Assembly: GCA_022495005.1 (NCBI GenBank) | Contig: JAGYXB010000514.1 | Location: forward strand, 124,001 to 188,000 | Source of the DNA: Rhyacophila brunnea | Taxonomy: Eukaryota; Arthropoda; Insecta; Trichoptera; Rhyacophilidae | Direction: 5' to 3' | Length of the DNA stretch: 64,000 bases | Shown: in pieces, positions 41,501-45,999 of the stretch | How positions within the stretch are numbered: the first letter of the stretch is position 1 | Layout: each line of letters opens with the position of its first letter | Program-made: the position numbers and the translations under genes | The notes under the pieces: generated by a model | Database searches by the model: none | The model's input: only the letters and a program-made list of their open reading frames with translations | Told to the model about the DNA's origin: nothing

Positions 41501-41600
41501 TCTTACTTATATCGAGTGCTTGGCACTGGGGTACAAGGAAACCGAGTGCTAGGATTCCCGCCAAAAATACCAGTGGCCCAGCTGTGATGCAGATAGCCAT
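5364..41600 (-). CDS. Ddr: Discoidin domain receptor tyrosine kinase, 5' part of the gene (four coding pieces)
   Basis: The gene runs leftward and is cut by the window edge. Joining 41600-41507, 16233-16131, 10591-10360 and 5511-5364 gives an open frame of 577 nt (192 codons plus one base), with every junction GT-AG and phases that agree (1, 2, 0, 1). The protein starts with a signal peptide (about residues 1-28, cleavage likely after Q-C-Q-A) and continues into a full discoidin (F5/8 type C) domain, residues 34-189. Landmarks are GMESG, ITATS, GGWCP, EIDLKGPHLVTAVATQGRF, EYTLEYWR, GGNSD, KIRVIPYS and VCMRLEVYGC. Cysteines 34, 77, 181 and 189 have the spacing known from human DDR2. DDRs are type I membrane receptors that respond to collagen through a cytoplasmic tyrosine kinase; those later parts are not in this window. 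Insects have more than one DDR-like gene, so the exact paralogue is uncertain. Confidence 0.9.
6006..6258 (+). mobile_element. tRNA-headed SINE with a different 3' body
   Basis: The head ACCCACGATGGCCGCACGAC carries an A-box-like stretch, and the B box GGTTCAAATCCTGGGTCTGG follows 40 bp later. The same head is found in SINE-A copies at 10059-10130 and 63453-63652. The 3' body is not the usual SINE-A body and ends in an ATAAATAAATAAAT tail. Confidence 0.7.
7815..8225. mobile_element. Long inverted-repeat MITE
   Basis: Two arms of roughly 130 bp are inverted: ATTTGAGTCGTTTTTTGCAA near 7839 and its counterpart ACGACTCAAAT near 8205. Both arms run through CTCACCAAAAGGTAAATACA-like sequence to an AACGAATA block. 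No coding capacity. A shortened relative is at 24050-24145. Superfamily not assignable from the ends. Confidence 0.65.
9558..9743 (-). mobile_element. SINE-A copy truncated at its head
   Basis: The tail GACCATGCCCGATCCTAATA, the body and a partial B box (TCTCGAACCTGGGACCA on the plus strand) match the family. The head is cut off by the inverted-repeat element that starts at 9744. Confidence 0.7.
9744..10058. mobile_element. Inverted-repeat MITE, family C, copy 1
   Basis: The ends are GTCTATTCTATACC and its reverse complement, continuing into ATCGACCGCTAAAGTGATAA in both arms. The interior holds a diverged palindrome around AAAAAGTGCTATATTTTAAC and GACAGTTTTGACTGTTC. A second copy is at 14748-15021. 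Confidence 0.7.
10059..10130 (-). mobile_element. SINE-A tRNA head
   Basis: On the minus strand it reads CACCCACAATGGCCGCACGG, then CTTAAGCGTCTGCC and the B box GGTTCAAATCCTA. It continues neither into its own body nor cleanly into the SINE piece left of the MITE, since both flanks carry a B box. Confidence 0.65.
10360..10591 (-). CDS. Ddr: Ddr exon C: central discoidin domain
   Basis: The exon is 232 nt. The acceptor at 10592-10593 follows TTGTTGCAG and the donor is AAG|GTGCGA at 10359-10358. It encodes residues 66-143, including GGGWCP (Cys77), EFIEIDL, PHLVTAVATQGRFGQGRG, the EYTEEY turn, LEYWR and WHQYIRWDGKK. These are the strongest DDR signatures in the window; the T-Q-G-R block and the following L-E-Y keep the Arg and Glu that contact collagen in DDR2 (R105 and E113 there, R108 and E116 here). 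An open frame runs past the donor in both reading directions, but comparison with DDR proteins and the frame of exon D place the splice at KK|V. A GTGCGA donor is weaker than the other three. Confidence 0.92.
10710..11262. mobile_element. hAT MITE family 1, copy 1
   Basis: The left end is CAGTGGCGAGGGGTAGAGG and the right end TTCGCCACTC. It is flanked by a perfect 8-bp duplication, AAAGACAG (10702-10709 and 11263-11270). The interior has inverted AAGCCCTGCCTAATCCAAG and TTGGTTAAGCAGGGCTT blocks around an AT-rich centre. No coding capacity. Confidence 0.85.
11263..12724. other. AT-rich Ddr intron
   Basis: Unique-looking AT-rich sequence; overlapping 60-80 codon frames on both strands at 12274-12568 show no known motif. 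Confidence 0.4.
12725..13145 (+). mobile_element. LINE 3' end, Jockey/R-type reverse transcriptase C-terminus
   Basis: The frame 12739-12966 contains LNLHAPVNYLRGRNH, YLFWIGTISSCQAYQAPLAK and AKLVNALPKDVDIF. The R-x-R-N-H then I-G-T-V/I-S-x-x-Q-x-Y-Q-A-P layout is the usual tail of a reverse-transcriptase ORF. The 3' UTR holds TTCTTCTCCTCTCTTGTGAG, shared with the minus-strand copy at 54690-55308. Confidence 0.75.
14748..15021. mobile_element. Inverted-repeat MITE, family C, copy 2
   Basis: The ends TTCTATAAAAAAGTGGCTATCGGC and its counterpart near 15021 (GCCGATAGCCGCCC then GTGTATAGAATA) match family C. The interior shares AAAAAGTGCTATGTTTTAAC and TAAGATAGACAGTTTTGACA with copy 1. Confidence 0.65.
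15384..15957. mobile_element. hAT MITE family 1, copy 2
   Basis: The ends are CAGTTGCGAAGGGTGGAGGT and CCTCCACCCTTCGCCACTG, with a perfect duplication CTACAAAT on each side (15376-15383 and 15958-15965). It is 574 bp, sits about 170 bp from Ddr exon B, and is the best-preserved copy by its ends. Confidence 0.88.
16013..16048 (+). repeat. Three tandem copies of a 12-mer
   Basis: GTCGCACAATCT is repeated three times, the last with one change, 83 bp before the low end of Ddr exon B. Looks like a small minisatellite. Confidence 0.7.
16131..16233 (-). CDS. Ddr: Ddr exon B: start of the discoidin domain
   Basis: The exon is 103 nt, with the acceptor at 16234-16235 (TTACAG) and the donor GTAAAG from 16130. 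It encodes residues 32-66: the first domain cysteine (Cys34), then GEPMGMESGKIDDASITATS, which matches the DDR pattern of a G-M-E/Q-S/D-G stretch followed by an acidic turn and I-T/S-A-S/T-S. The segment after it (F-Y-V-T-N-V-G) corresponds to the loop that carries the Trp and Thr of the collagen-binding trench in human DDR2, but here those positions are Tyr56 and Val60. The exon starts with two bases finishing Lys32 and ends with AG of Arg66. A degenerate hAT-carrying SINE sits just upstream in the intron. Confidence 0.9.
16306..17072 (+). mobile_element. SINE-A copy split by a hAT element
   Basis: The head CACCCACGATGGCCTAGAG at 16306 resumes after the insertion as GCCTAGAGGTAACATGTAGG, the B box GGGTTCGAATCTAGGGTCTGG-like stretch at about 16940, the body with AATAGGTTGAGCAAGTGGCT and the tail near 17072. 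It proves the SINE was in place before the hAT insertion. Confidence 0.8.
16324..16902 (-). mobile_element. hAT element with C-terminal transposase remnant
   Basis: It is flanked by a perfect 8-bp duplication GCCTAGAG (16316-16323 and 16903-16910). The ends are CGGTGGCCTCCAAAC and, reversed, CAGTGGTCGCGAAAC. The minus strand frame 16632-16835 contains STYLCESTFSTMMVVKSKYR and NRLTHVHLNNCIRM, the hAT C-terminal dimerisation block (L-C-E-S/R-x-F-S then K-x-K-Y-R-N/S-R-L-T). The rest of the transposase is absent, so the element is not autonomous. Confidence 0.85.
17125..17235. repeat. Short hairpin-like element
   Basis: Left arm ACAAGGTTCTAAGTGTTCGT continues into CCTTG; the right arm is its near-exact reverse complement. 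Total 111 bp, separating a SINE-A tail from a truncated hAT MITE. Probably a tiny MITE. Confidence 0.6.
17270..17569. mobile_element. hAT MITE family 1, truncated copy
   Basis: Right half only: inner block TTATGGTTTAGTTTAGGCAG, then AGTTTAGTGTGCACAATTTA and the end CCTCCACTTCTCGCCACTG. The left half is missing where the 17.1-kb hairpin element and SINE sequence lie. Confidence 0.65.
17712..18163 (+). repeat. Pair of ~40-bp direct repeats 412 bp apart
   Basis: TGTCTGATGATTTATACAGA then GGTGTTTCGCAAAGTTGTTA occurs at 17712-17751 and, with one change, at 18124-18163. The first copy is followed by TCGTCACCTCGATA and the second is preceded by GAGGTGACGATAT, an inverted pair. The unit between is AT-rich with no gene. 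Confidence 0.6.
19360..19620 (+). mobile_element. Possible LTR retrotransposon end
   Basis: The stretch is less AT-rich, has an AATAAA at 19527 followed by a C-rich segment, and then ACATGGACCCCCCACAAAAT, which vaguely resembles a degenerate tRNA primer site after an LTR. I see no gag or pol nearby. Weak assignment. Confidence 0.25.
19995..20119. mobile_element. hAT MITE family 1, right-end fragment
   Basis: It retains the CTATCTGCAATTTGTAGTAT segment and the terminal CCTCCACCCTTCGCCACTG. Confidence 0.65.
20120..22346. other. AT-rich Ddr intron
   Basis: No gene or clear element. Short frames (for example 21641-21823) are hydrophobic by AT composition only. Confidence 0.4.
22347..22874 (-). 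mobile_element. hAT-type MITE, family 2, copy 2
   Basis: The ends CAGGGTTGGCGAACC and (reversed) CAGTAGTGGTGAACC are inverted, flanked by TACTAGTG (22339-22346) and TCCTAGTG (22875-22882), a 7/8 match for a hAT 8-bp target duplication. The interior is reverse-complementary to 3418-3769 plus about 170 bp extra. Confidence 0.75.
24050..24145. mobile_element. Deleted copy of the 7.8-kb MITE family
   Basis: It has the same ends (CAATTTGAGTCGTTTTTTGC and ACGACTGAAATGG) and the ACACCGACAACGAATAC block, but most of the interior is gone, leaving about 95 bp. Confidence 0.55.
24190..24346. mobile_element. Hairpin element with a TTAGG-like array in its loop
   Basis: Two ~52-bp arms, about 95% identical, are inverted: TACAGCGGCAAACACATTTT near 24191 and its complement ending near 24346. 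The loop holds CCTAACCTAACCTAACTTAA and CCTAACGTAAACTAACCC, the complement of the insect telomere repeat TTAGG with decay. Confidence 0.75.
24994..25024. repeat. Perfect palindrome, 15-bp arms and 1-base centre
   Basis: AGAGATGACCGTATA, one C, then TATACGGTCATCTCT. It lies just before the partial TTAGG-type element. Confidence 0.85.
25050..25142. mobile_element. Half copy of the TTAGG-loop hairpin element
   Basis: It contains AACCTAACCTCACCTAACCT, then the right arm AACAAATAATTCAGTATATC and the TTGTTTGCCG end matching 24294-24346. The left arm is missing. Confidence 0.65.
26398..26810. mobile_element. MITE with ~95-bp inverted arms
   Basis: The inner arms GGTTGTAACACCATTATCAA and its complement (26709-26737) are near-perfect. 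The similarity extends outward through TTAAATTCTAC and AGAAACGAAAATATAA. AT-rich, no coding capacity, no clear target duplication. Confidence 0.65.
26950..27122 (-). mobile_element. SINE-A, diverged copy with a different tRNA head
   Basis: The body AACCACTTGCTCAATCTATT matches SINE-A and the B box is GAATTCGAACCCTGGGTATGG on the minus strand. The head reads TCCGAGCGGTTACCGCATCG, unlike the CACGATGGCC head of other copies. Confidence 0.65.
27330..27570 (+). mobile_element. LINE 3' end, degenerate
   Basis: A charged, less AT-rich stretch (ARRIKDGTERRRAPSKWKDQ in one frame, then after breaks IQALSVIKYNIQNTERHG) resembling the C-terminal R-x-R-x-x-W-x-D region of RTE-type ORFs. Heavily decayed; ends in an AAGAAGAAGG-like run. 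Confidence 0.45.
28235..28350 (+). mobile_element. LINE fragment, RTE-like C-terminal motif
   Basis: One frame reads QRIRKHRRVRDVI, stop, VAKQMKLQWGGYVARQVNN. This matches the common R-R-R-T-x-V-x-D-V then I-A-K-L-K-W-x-W-A-G-H-I-A-R block of insect LINEs. Confidence 0.6.
28485..28592. repeat. Short inverted-repeat element
   Basis: GATGAGTACCTCCACTACACGG and GTGAGTACCTCCGCTATATGG (reversed) face each other across about 65 bp. Probably a tiny MITE or hairpin. Confidence 0.5.
28672..28855. mobile_element. hAT MITE family 1, internal fragment
   Basis: It matches the interior of the family (AGATAGTGTTTGTTCCTTTT, the AAATATCTAAAATTATGCCA block and the ATTTTAGATATTTTATAAAT counterpart); both termini are gone. 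Confidence 0.5.
28862..29053 (-). ncRNA. tRNA-Leu-like / 5S rRNA-like composite (SINE or pseudogene)
   Basis: On the minus strand the order is: a tRNA class-II-like start GCTAGCCGAGCGGTATAAGG (A box); then about 90 bases of clear 5S rRNA, from GGTTCTTGTCCGATAACCGA through GGGCGCGGATAGTACTTGGA and ACCGCTTGGGAACTCCGCG to GTTGGC; then a TTTTT run; a ~50-base spacer; and GGCGTGCGTTCGAATCC (B box) with a tRNA-Leu-like 3' end CCGACA. The first ~29 bases of 5S are replaced by the tRNA-like start, so it is not a normal 5S gene. Composite tRNA/5S SINEs are known in animals; whether this one is active cannot be seen here. Confidence 0.7.
28936..29025 (-). rRNA. 5S rRNA-like core, 5' end replaced
   Basis: About 90 bases match the conserved 3' three quarters of 5S rRNA: the internal control region (GTTAAGCAACATTGGGCGCG), the loop E region (AGTACTTGGATGGG) and the 3' strand of helix I (GCCGTTGGC). 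The matching 5' strand of helix I is absent. Treat as a 5S-derived element, not a functional rRNA gene. Confidence 0.6.
29189..29819 (-). mobile_element. hAT element with C-terminal transposase remnant
   Basis: It is flanked by CTATAGAC (29181-29188) and CTATAGAT (29820-29827). The right end reversed is CAGTGGTTCTCATGTGCGG and the left CAGTAGATCTCAGG. The minus strand (about 29560 to the stop at 29427) reads TVYCERSFSVMHFLKNKYRS then QLTDVNLETAVRLTLEK, a hAT C-terminal block ending at a natural stop. GGTGGCCGCA is repeated near both ends. The transposase N-terminus and core are missing. Confidence 0.85.
29820..31082. other. AT-rich Ddr intron
   Basis: Nothing recognisable apart from an alternating AT-rich stretch near 30430-30465. 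Confidence 0.4.
31083..31310. mobile_element. Inverted-repeat element with 14-bp perfect ends
   Basis: GTCATAACTCACAT (31083-31096) and ATGTGAGTTATGAC (31297-31310) are exact inverted repeats. Inside is a B-box-like GGATTCGAACC on the plus strand complement (31137-31147), so it may enclose or derive from a SINE. Confidence 0.5.
31848..32048 (-). mobile_element. SINE-A copy with a GCCGAGCGGT tRNA head
   Basis: The body contains TTTTTACGAGAAATGGATTT and AACCTATTAGGTCGATACTC on the plus strand. On the minus strand the head is ATAGCCGAGCGGTCACGCGT and the B box GAGTTCGAATCCCAGGTCTGG. It shares its body but not its head with the copy at 63453. Confidence 0.75.
32488..32860. mobile_element. hAT MITE family 1, short copy
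   Basis: The ends CAGTGGTGAAGGGTGGAGGT and CCTCCACCCTTCGCCACTG are intact. Flanks CCTTATGC and CCTCACGC match at 6 of 8 bases, consistent with an aged duplication. It is 373 bp, shortened internally. Confidence 0.8.
33301..33482 (-). mobile_element. SINE-B copy
   Basis: On the minus strand it has an A-box-like TGGCATAGTGGTAATGTACA, a decayed B box, the body GATTTTTTCTATTGGCTATA and the 3' tail TTATGTATGTTCAA. The tail matches 38788, 39008 and 50622. Confidence 0.65.
34158..34499. mobile_element. PIF/Harbinger-like MITE with ~125-bp inverted arms
   Basis: The ends GGCCGGTTTCAGACGGGACA and (reversed) GGCCCGTTTCAAACGGGACA are flanked by TAA on both sides (34155-34157 and 34500-34502). The arms run inward through CGCTCGATATAA, TAGGAGGC, AAAGGGGCCTTTGTATTATG and GAACGCCCC. 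The TAA duplication and G-rich end fit PIF/Harbinger. No transposase. Confidence 0.8.
34503..37249. other. AT-rich Ddr intron
   Basis: The 94-codon frame at 35691-35975 and the 73-codon frame at 36111-36332 have no recognisable domain or splice context. A faint LINE-like stretch (RRWINEMV-type) lies near 36380 but is too decayed to call. Confidence 0.35.
37250..37475 (+). mobile_element. Possible LINE ORF C-terminal fragment
   Basis: A frame from 37254 to 37471 reads CSLYDDERRRLLEIIRSQSN then QLPFNLEMFIAQPTIKAF. The C-x-x-Y-x-x-E-R-x-x-L-L pattern resembles the RNase H/zinc-knuckle end of R1/I/Jockey-type LINEs. No other part is seen, so this is tentative. Confidence 0.35.
37516..38626. mobile_element. 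hAT element, 1.1 kb, family-1-like ends with a different interior
   Basis: The left end is CAGTGGCAAAGGGTGACTTT and the right end GGAGCCTTCGCCACTG, with a perfect duplication ATACGTAG (37508-37515 and 38627-38634). The interior is unlike the other copies and has no recognisable transposase; the 66-codon frame at 37639 is probably noise. It may be a deletion product of the autonomous parent or a different subfamily. Confidence 0.75.
38788..38900 (-). mobile_element. SINE-B 3' half
   Basis: The minus strand reads CGATTTTTTCTAGTGGTTAT then GATGTTTTCAAGTTATGTAT and GTTCAA. The tRNA head is largely gone. Confidence 0.6.
39008..39158 (+). mobile_element. SINE-B copy
   Basis: It has a B box GGGTTCAAATCCCGTCGAGC at 39066, then TATGATTTTTTCTAGTGGGT and a shortened tail ending in GTATGTTCAA. 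It lies about 110 bp from the minus-strand copy at 38788, so the two tails form a large inverted repeat. Confidence 0.7.
39570..39925. mobile_element. Inverted-repeat element, family D, copy 1
   Basis: The left end includes CTCATGTACGCGCGATATAA then AGTTATGCTTCTTTGGCGTA; the right end reads GTGCCAAAAGAAGTATAACT, its inverted counterpart. A second copy is at 47110-47790. The 80-codon frame at 39677 lies within and is not a gene. Confidence 0.55.
40349..40428 (+). promoter_or_regulatory. CRE plus TATA box, candidate promoter within the first coding Ddr intron
   Basis: A full CRE palindrome TGACGTCA at 40349-40356 is followed 41 bases later by TATAAAAG at 40398-40405, with a G-rich flank (GCGGGGTATAAAAG). 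A start near 40428 would be expected. It points away from Ddr, antisense, and I see no gene downstream. It may be a transposon promoter or an unannotated non-coding RNA start. Confidence 0.35.
40835..40945 (+). mobile_element. LINE 3' end, RTE-like
   Basis: The frame KFIEMFRVADDKSKIALIAT then D-V-R and a stop, followed by GACGAAGAAGAATAA, matches the L-F-R-A-A-x-x-K-x-x-I-A-x-M-x-A-N-L-R ending of an insect LINE and its AAGAAG tail. The same family is at 43425. Confidence 0.6.
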
Positions 41601-41690
41601 CTTGTGAGATTTTTCCGAGTGTCATCCTCGAACATGGACGCTTTTTTTCATAATTCTGCCTCGAACCAACGTTCGATTATGCCGCGTGAT
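41507..41690 (-). CDS. Ddr: Ddr exon A: 5' UTR end, start codon, signal peptide
   Basis: The acceptor is at 41691-41692, after a long T-rich tract ending TTTGCAG; the donor GTAAGA starts at 41506. Bases 41690-41601 are 5' UTR and the start codon is 41600-41598. This ATG has A at -3 and G at +4, and an in-frame TGA lies upstream at 41624-41622, so no longer in-frame start exists in this exon. The 31 complete codons encode a hydrophobic leader (LVFLAGILALGFLV) followed by a good signal-peptidase site and then L-D-I, as in other DDR precursors just before the first domain cysteine. The last base (phase 1) joins AA of exon B to make Lys32. The acceptor implies at least one further upstream non-coding exon. 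Confidence 0.88.
41622..41651 (-). promoter_or_regulatory. Upstream ORF 1 in the Ddr 5' UTR (9 codons)
   Basis: An ATG at 41651 opens a nine-codon ORF (M-K-K-S-V-H-V-R-G) that ends at TGA 41624-41622, 21 bases before the Ddr start codon. It is in frame with Ddr but closed. A second ATG at 41635 opens a 28-codon ORF in another frame that overlaps the Ddr start and ends at 41549. A third ATG is at 41625. Upstream ORFs of this kind commonly lower translation of the main ORF; that effect here is inference. Confidence 0.6.
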
Positions 41691-42856
41691 CTGCAAAAAA
41701 AATAAGAAATACAATATTATTAATTTATTTAAAAAAAACTGCTACAATTCACTAAAATTATCATATCAAGGATGGTAACCCAAAAAAGTGTAAGGGTCGT
41801 TTTGGTGAAAGTGACTTATTTATGGGGATACATTTTTTACAACTTTAAAATATCATCCTTAGCACCCCAAATTTGAGTAAGTAAGGGTTATTCCGTGACA
41901 AAATTACAATTATTTTTTAGTAGAGTAATTAGTAAAAAATAGTAAGTATAAAATAAATGATGAAACTAAAAAGGGCTAATTTTAAATTGCTTCATATAAC
42001 ATTGCTAATTGTTACTTATGCCTTTTTATCTAAGCAATCTTGAATTTGTATTAGAAATGTATTATTGAATAATGGTAAACAGGTTGAAGTTAACTTTATT
42101 AGAATTACGCATCAGTATTATAGAATCCCGGTTTAAATTTTTGCACCAAACACAGTAATGACATTGTATATTTAAGTACTGGCTGTACGAAAAAAGCGTA
42201 CCCTTTTATTCGAAAGCTTAGCTGGCCCACAAACAAAACAATTTGTAGAGCCCTTAGTTGTGAGCATTAAGAGATTATGGTTTTCTCAATGCCGACACAG
42301 CCCCAACCAGTTTACAACGTGAAACAGAATCACTGTAGTCGCTTTAGGAAAGTGCACATCGTTATTCATTGCGAAAACCTCCCATGTGTCAAACAGAAAT
42401 ATTTTCCCGAAAGACGACACTTAGAAAGAATTACAATTATTCAAAATATAAGTAATAAGTATTATTAATACATACCAAAATTAAGTACCTGATATTATTA
42501 AAGATATTCTATTAAGTGCTATTGATAAGTTTATATAATAATATTGTAATAACATGTTATAATATTATACACATATAGATTTAGGTATACGTCATCTATC
42601 TTGTGCACCTCATAAAGCTAAAAGAAGCTTTTCCCCCGTATATAGTAAAAACCGTGCAATTTCCGTTTTGAATAGAAGTTATAAATTAAAAAAAAATCCT
42701 TATTCCAAAATGACAATAATTTCTGATATTTAAGAGATTTCCAATAAATTTCAGTGTATGGTCATGATTTAGGAGAGGCTTTTGTGTATAGATTTTTGAA
42801 GTAATGAAATATTTCTTTTATTTTGTTAACTGTCAATAATCCATGGTGGAACTGCA
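41691..42856. other. Ddr upstream intron, no gene seen
   Basis: AT-rich sequence above the exon A acceptor. A 63-codon open frame at 42277-42468 has no recognisable family and no splice context. I see no non-coding exon that can be defended. Confidence 0.4.
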
Positions 42857-43002
42857 TTGTATTGTTGTTTAATTTAATAAAACGCATTTTTGTAGTAGTT
42901 ATTCCACTTTGATTCAATAAATTAGGACCGGTTTTGTCCGCCTTAAAGGAACATTTTCAACTTTACCAAAAAAAATGCGTTTTATTAAATTAAACAACAA
43001 GT
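42857..43002 (+). mobile_element. Inverted-repeat element with 29-bp ends
   Basis: The ends TTGTTGTTTAATTTAATAAA and TTTATTAAATTAAACAACAA are inverted and extend into AACGCATTTTT. The interior has GGACCGGTTTTGTCCGCC, a short palindrome. No coding capacity. A shortened relative is at 46105-46196. Confidence 0.7.
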
Positions 43003-43424
43003 AATTAAACATACGAGTATCATCGGTGCAAGTAGATAAAAGTACATTCAATAAAAATCTCATTTTAGACCAAAATACGATTTATTAGTTTTAAAAGATA
43101 CGCCGACTATTTGGCGGTAAGCCTGGAAAGCCTTGTGTGATAATCTCATGTTGTCACTTAGTTCATTAAATTACAGTTCTTTTAAAAGATGCTTCTTTAG
43201 CCATCGAGACCTTAGCATTGGTCTGAAACTACTTATGGTTTTACGGTTCTGTTTTCTAATCATGCTATATAATATTATGGATGAAAAATCAGATGTTACT
43301 AAGTGTTGAGGCTTTCGAGGTGTGGTTGTATAGATATATTCTCAAAGGTTGTTGAACTAACCGGATGATAAAATGTTGAATCGGAAAGGACCGAGAAGGT
43401 CTGTGTAGTATCAAAACCAGAACC

Positions 43425-43655
43425 TCGGACACATTATGGGAGGACAAAGGGACTGGATTCTATAACTTATTATTCAAGCAAAGATCAACGGTAAACGTTA
43501 GAGAGAAAGATGTCACATTTCGTTGGTTATGAGCCTCCATATTTAGTACGAGTGTAGTTTTACCAAACTGTTCCGGGTAGCAGATGAAAGAGCAAATATT
43601 ACCATGATGATGTCTGATCTCCATTAGGAGATGCTACGATAAGAAGAAGAATAAA
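43425..43655 (+). mobile_element. LINE 3' end, RTE-like, stops in frame
   Basis: Read as LGHIMGGQRDWIL, stop, LIIQAKINGKR and further on a V-A-D-E-R stretch with the tail ACGATAAGAAGAAGAATAAA. The G-H-I-x-R-G-x-x-Y-x-x-L-x-L-I-I-Q-G-K-I-x-G-K-R block is a known LINE C-terminal signature. Dead copy. Confidence 0.65.
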
Positions 43656-45999
43656 TATTATTCGAAACCAGGTCGTAATAGGCGATCGGCCTAACTAAAT
43701 GTTGAAAATACGCGAGTTTCTTATAAATCAACACTGTTGGTATCAAACTTAATTCTTTATAATATTTTTCTAAATTCTATATTGTCAACTTAAACTTCAC
43801 TCATGTCACATAGGAGGATTTTCACCGCCGTCATAGTAATAGAGTTTGGACTTAGAACAGTTGTAAGGATTTTAAATCAGTTTCTTCAGCCGGCTTAGGA
43901 TATCTAAACATAAACTGGGACATTTCCGGTATGGGATATATTCCAAACTAGAAAATCACTTGTTTAAAAGCTTAGTGTTGTATTTTACAGCATAATATAT
44001 AACACAAAATAATATAACTGTTAGGTAATGTGAAACATTGTATAAATATGATATTGGGTTTTCAGATTTTTCTTGTTATGATTCTAAATTAAACATAATT
44101 TATCACTAATTTAGTTAGTGATTAATTTTTTATTTTTAGTAGTTTTTCCATTTTTTTGACATAATTTGTTATCAAAGATTGGTTTCGTCTTTGTCCAAAT
44201 GAAGATGTAAATTGTTTACATACCTACCTACTATTAAAATCTTGCTTTGGTTATTTTTTAATACCAAATTTATGTTTTCACCAAGAATTTTAAGAGAAAA
44301 CTGGTATTATGATTAAATTCTTATTTTAAGAATGTGCCGTCATGCTTACGTTGTCATTCTATTAAAATAATATTTAAGTACTTAACATGAAAGGCATAAG
44401 TGACAGGTACTTATGTTTTTTAATAAAAAAATAAGTATAATAGAAGAAAGAAAAATAAATACAAATTTAGCGATTGACAAAAAGTCTAGAAATTAAAAAA
44501 AAACTTGATTTCCAGTCAGAGGCATTCAACCTGCGCTCCTGGGATTTGCGTCCATGTGATCTACATACAAAGTTAATTATGTGAGTCATATCTAATTTCG
44601 ACAAAATTATATAATGTTTTTTCTTCTTTTTCATGCTTTCTCAATTACATCTTTCTTAATGACATCCAAACAAAAACGGCTTTATCTCATCCACCTCATC
44701 ATTCCCAAAGCGGCGACCCTGACGTAATCCCCAAATATATTTATTACTGAATCTTCCAACTAAAAGAATGTCGCAAAAAAATATTTTTTATTCTGAATTT
44801 GTATTTTTTAATTCAAGAATTTGATTTTATTAGAATATTAAGAGTATACGAAAAGACTGCAAAATTTATTGAATAAAGAGACAGACAAAATTATCAATAT
44901 AATATGATAGAAGTCATACGGTAGTACAAGAATAAGGTAGTAACAAAAAGGCACTAAGCGAATACATAGCCTTCCTAAAACCCGTTGGATAACGAGCTCT
45001 AAAAATCTAACAGAAGTACGTGGCAGCGAAGAACTAGGGACCAAGAAAAGTGAAAGGAGCTATCAGTGGATCGACTGCGGTTGATGATGATATGAGTATT
45101 TTTTCTAATAATCCATTTATATGAATGAATCATTCAGTAAATGCATGATTATTTTATTATTAGTTAAATCACATAAATAAGAATGTGACTTTACTACTTA
45201 CCTACTTCAAGTTTTTAAATTAAGGTATATTTCAAGTGAAATTTTCTAACTCTGATGTCACGTAATTTTGTTTTGCTACATAAGCCATATATGATATATG
45301 TACAGTGTGCTGGTATATTCTAACGTAAAATTTTGCTCTCTGCATTTTCTCTTAAAAATGTACATTAATCATCACATTTAATAAATTATTTTGACAATAT
45401 ATTAAAGTATGAACACCTCTTCTCCAGTAATTAAATTGTAAGGCTAATTAAAATGATGCATAAGTACATAATATAAGTAATATATATTTATAAATGATTG
45501 TAAATTTAAATATATCTTCTGTTGTATACATAATTTTTATTATCAATTGTTGTATTATTAAATATAAAAATAATGAAAATCAAAAAGAACTTGCTGTGGG
45601 GTTTGCAATAATGCAATTGACCATTTTGTTAGTTATTTAATGAAAATTTTATTTTATTCAGCATGTCTTTAAAATATTTTAATTTCTATGTAATGAAAAT
45701 AACTAATAATTGCTTCGAATATACCTATATCAATATATTTGATACATTATAAATACGACGTGTTGTTTTTCAATGTGTGTTTGATCCTGAGCCAGTCGTT
45801 TGGACGAGCGACTAATAACCAGTTTCCACGATATAACCTATACTCGATATAGGCACATATGCGTAGCTAGAAAGTAATTTACTTTTTTTATATTATAATG
45901 TAAGTATTAGGGTGGGTATGTACCTATCACAGATGTTAATGTTTTGTTAATTAAATGATTTGATACTGCCCTGGTATTTGATTGTATATATATGTGCAC
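43656..45999. other. AT-rich region upstream of Ddr exon A
   Basis: No gene. A weak SINE-like stretch with GGGATTTGCG lies near 44550; I could not assign it. Confidence 0.35.
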
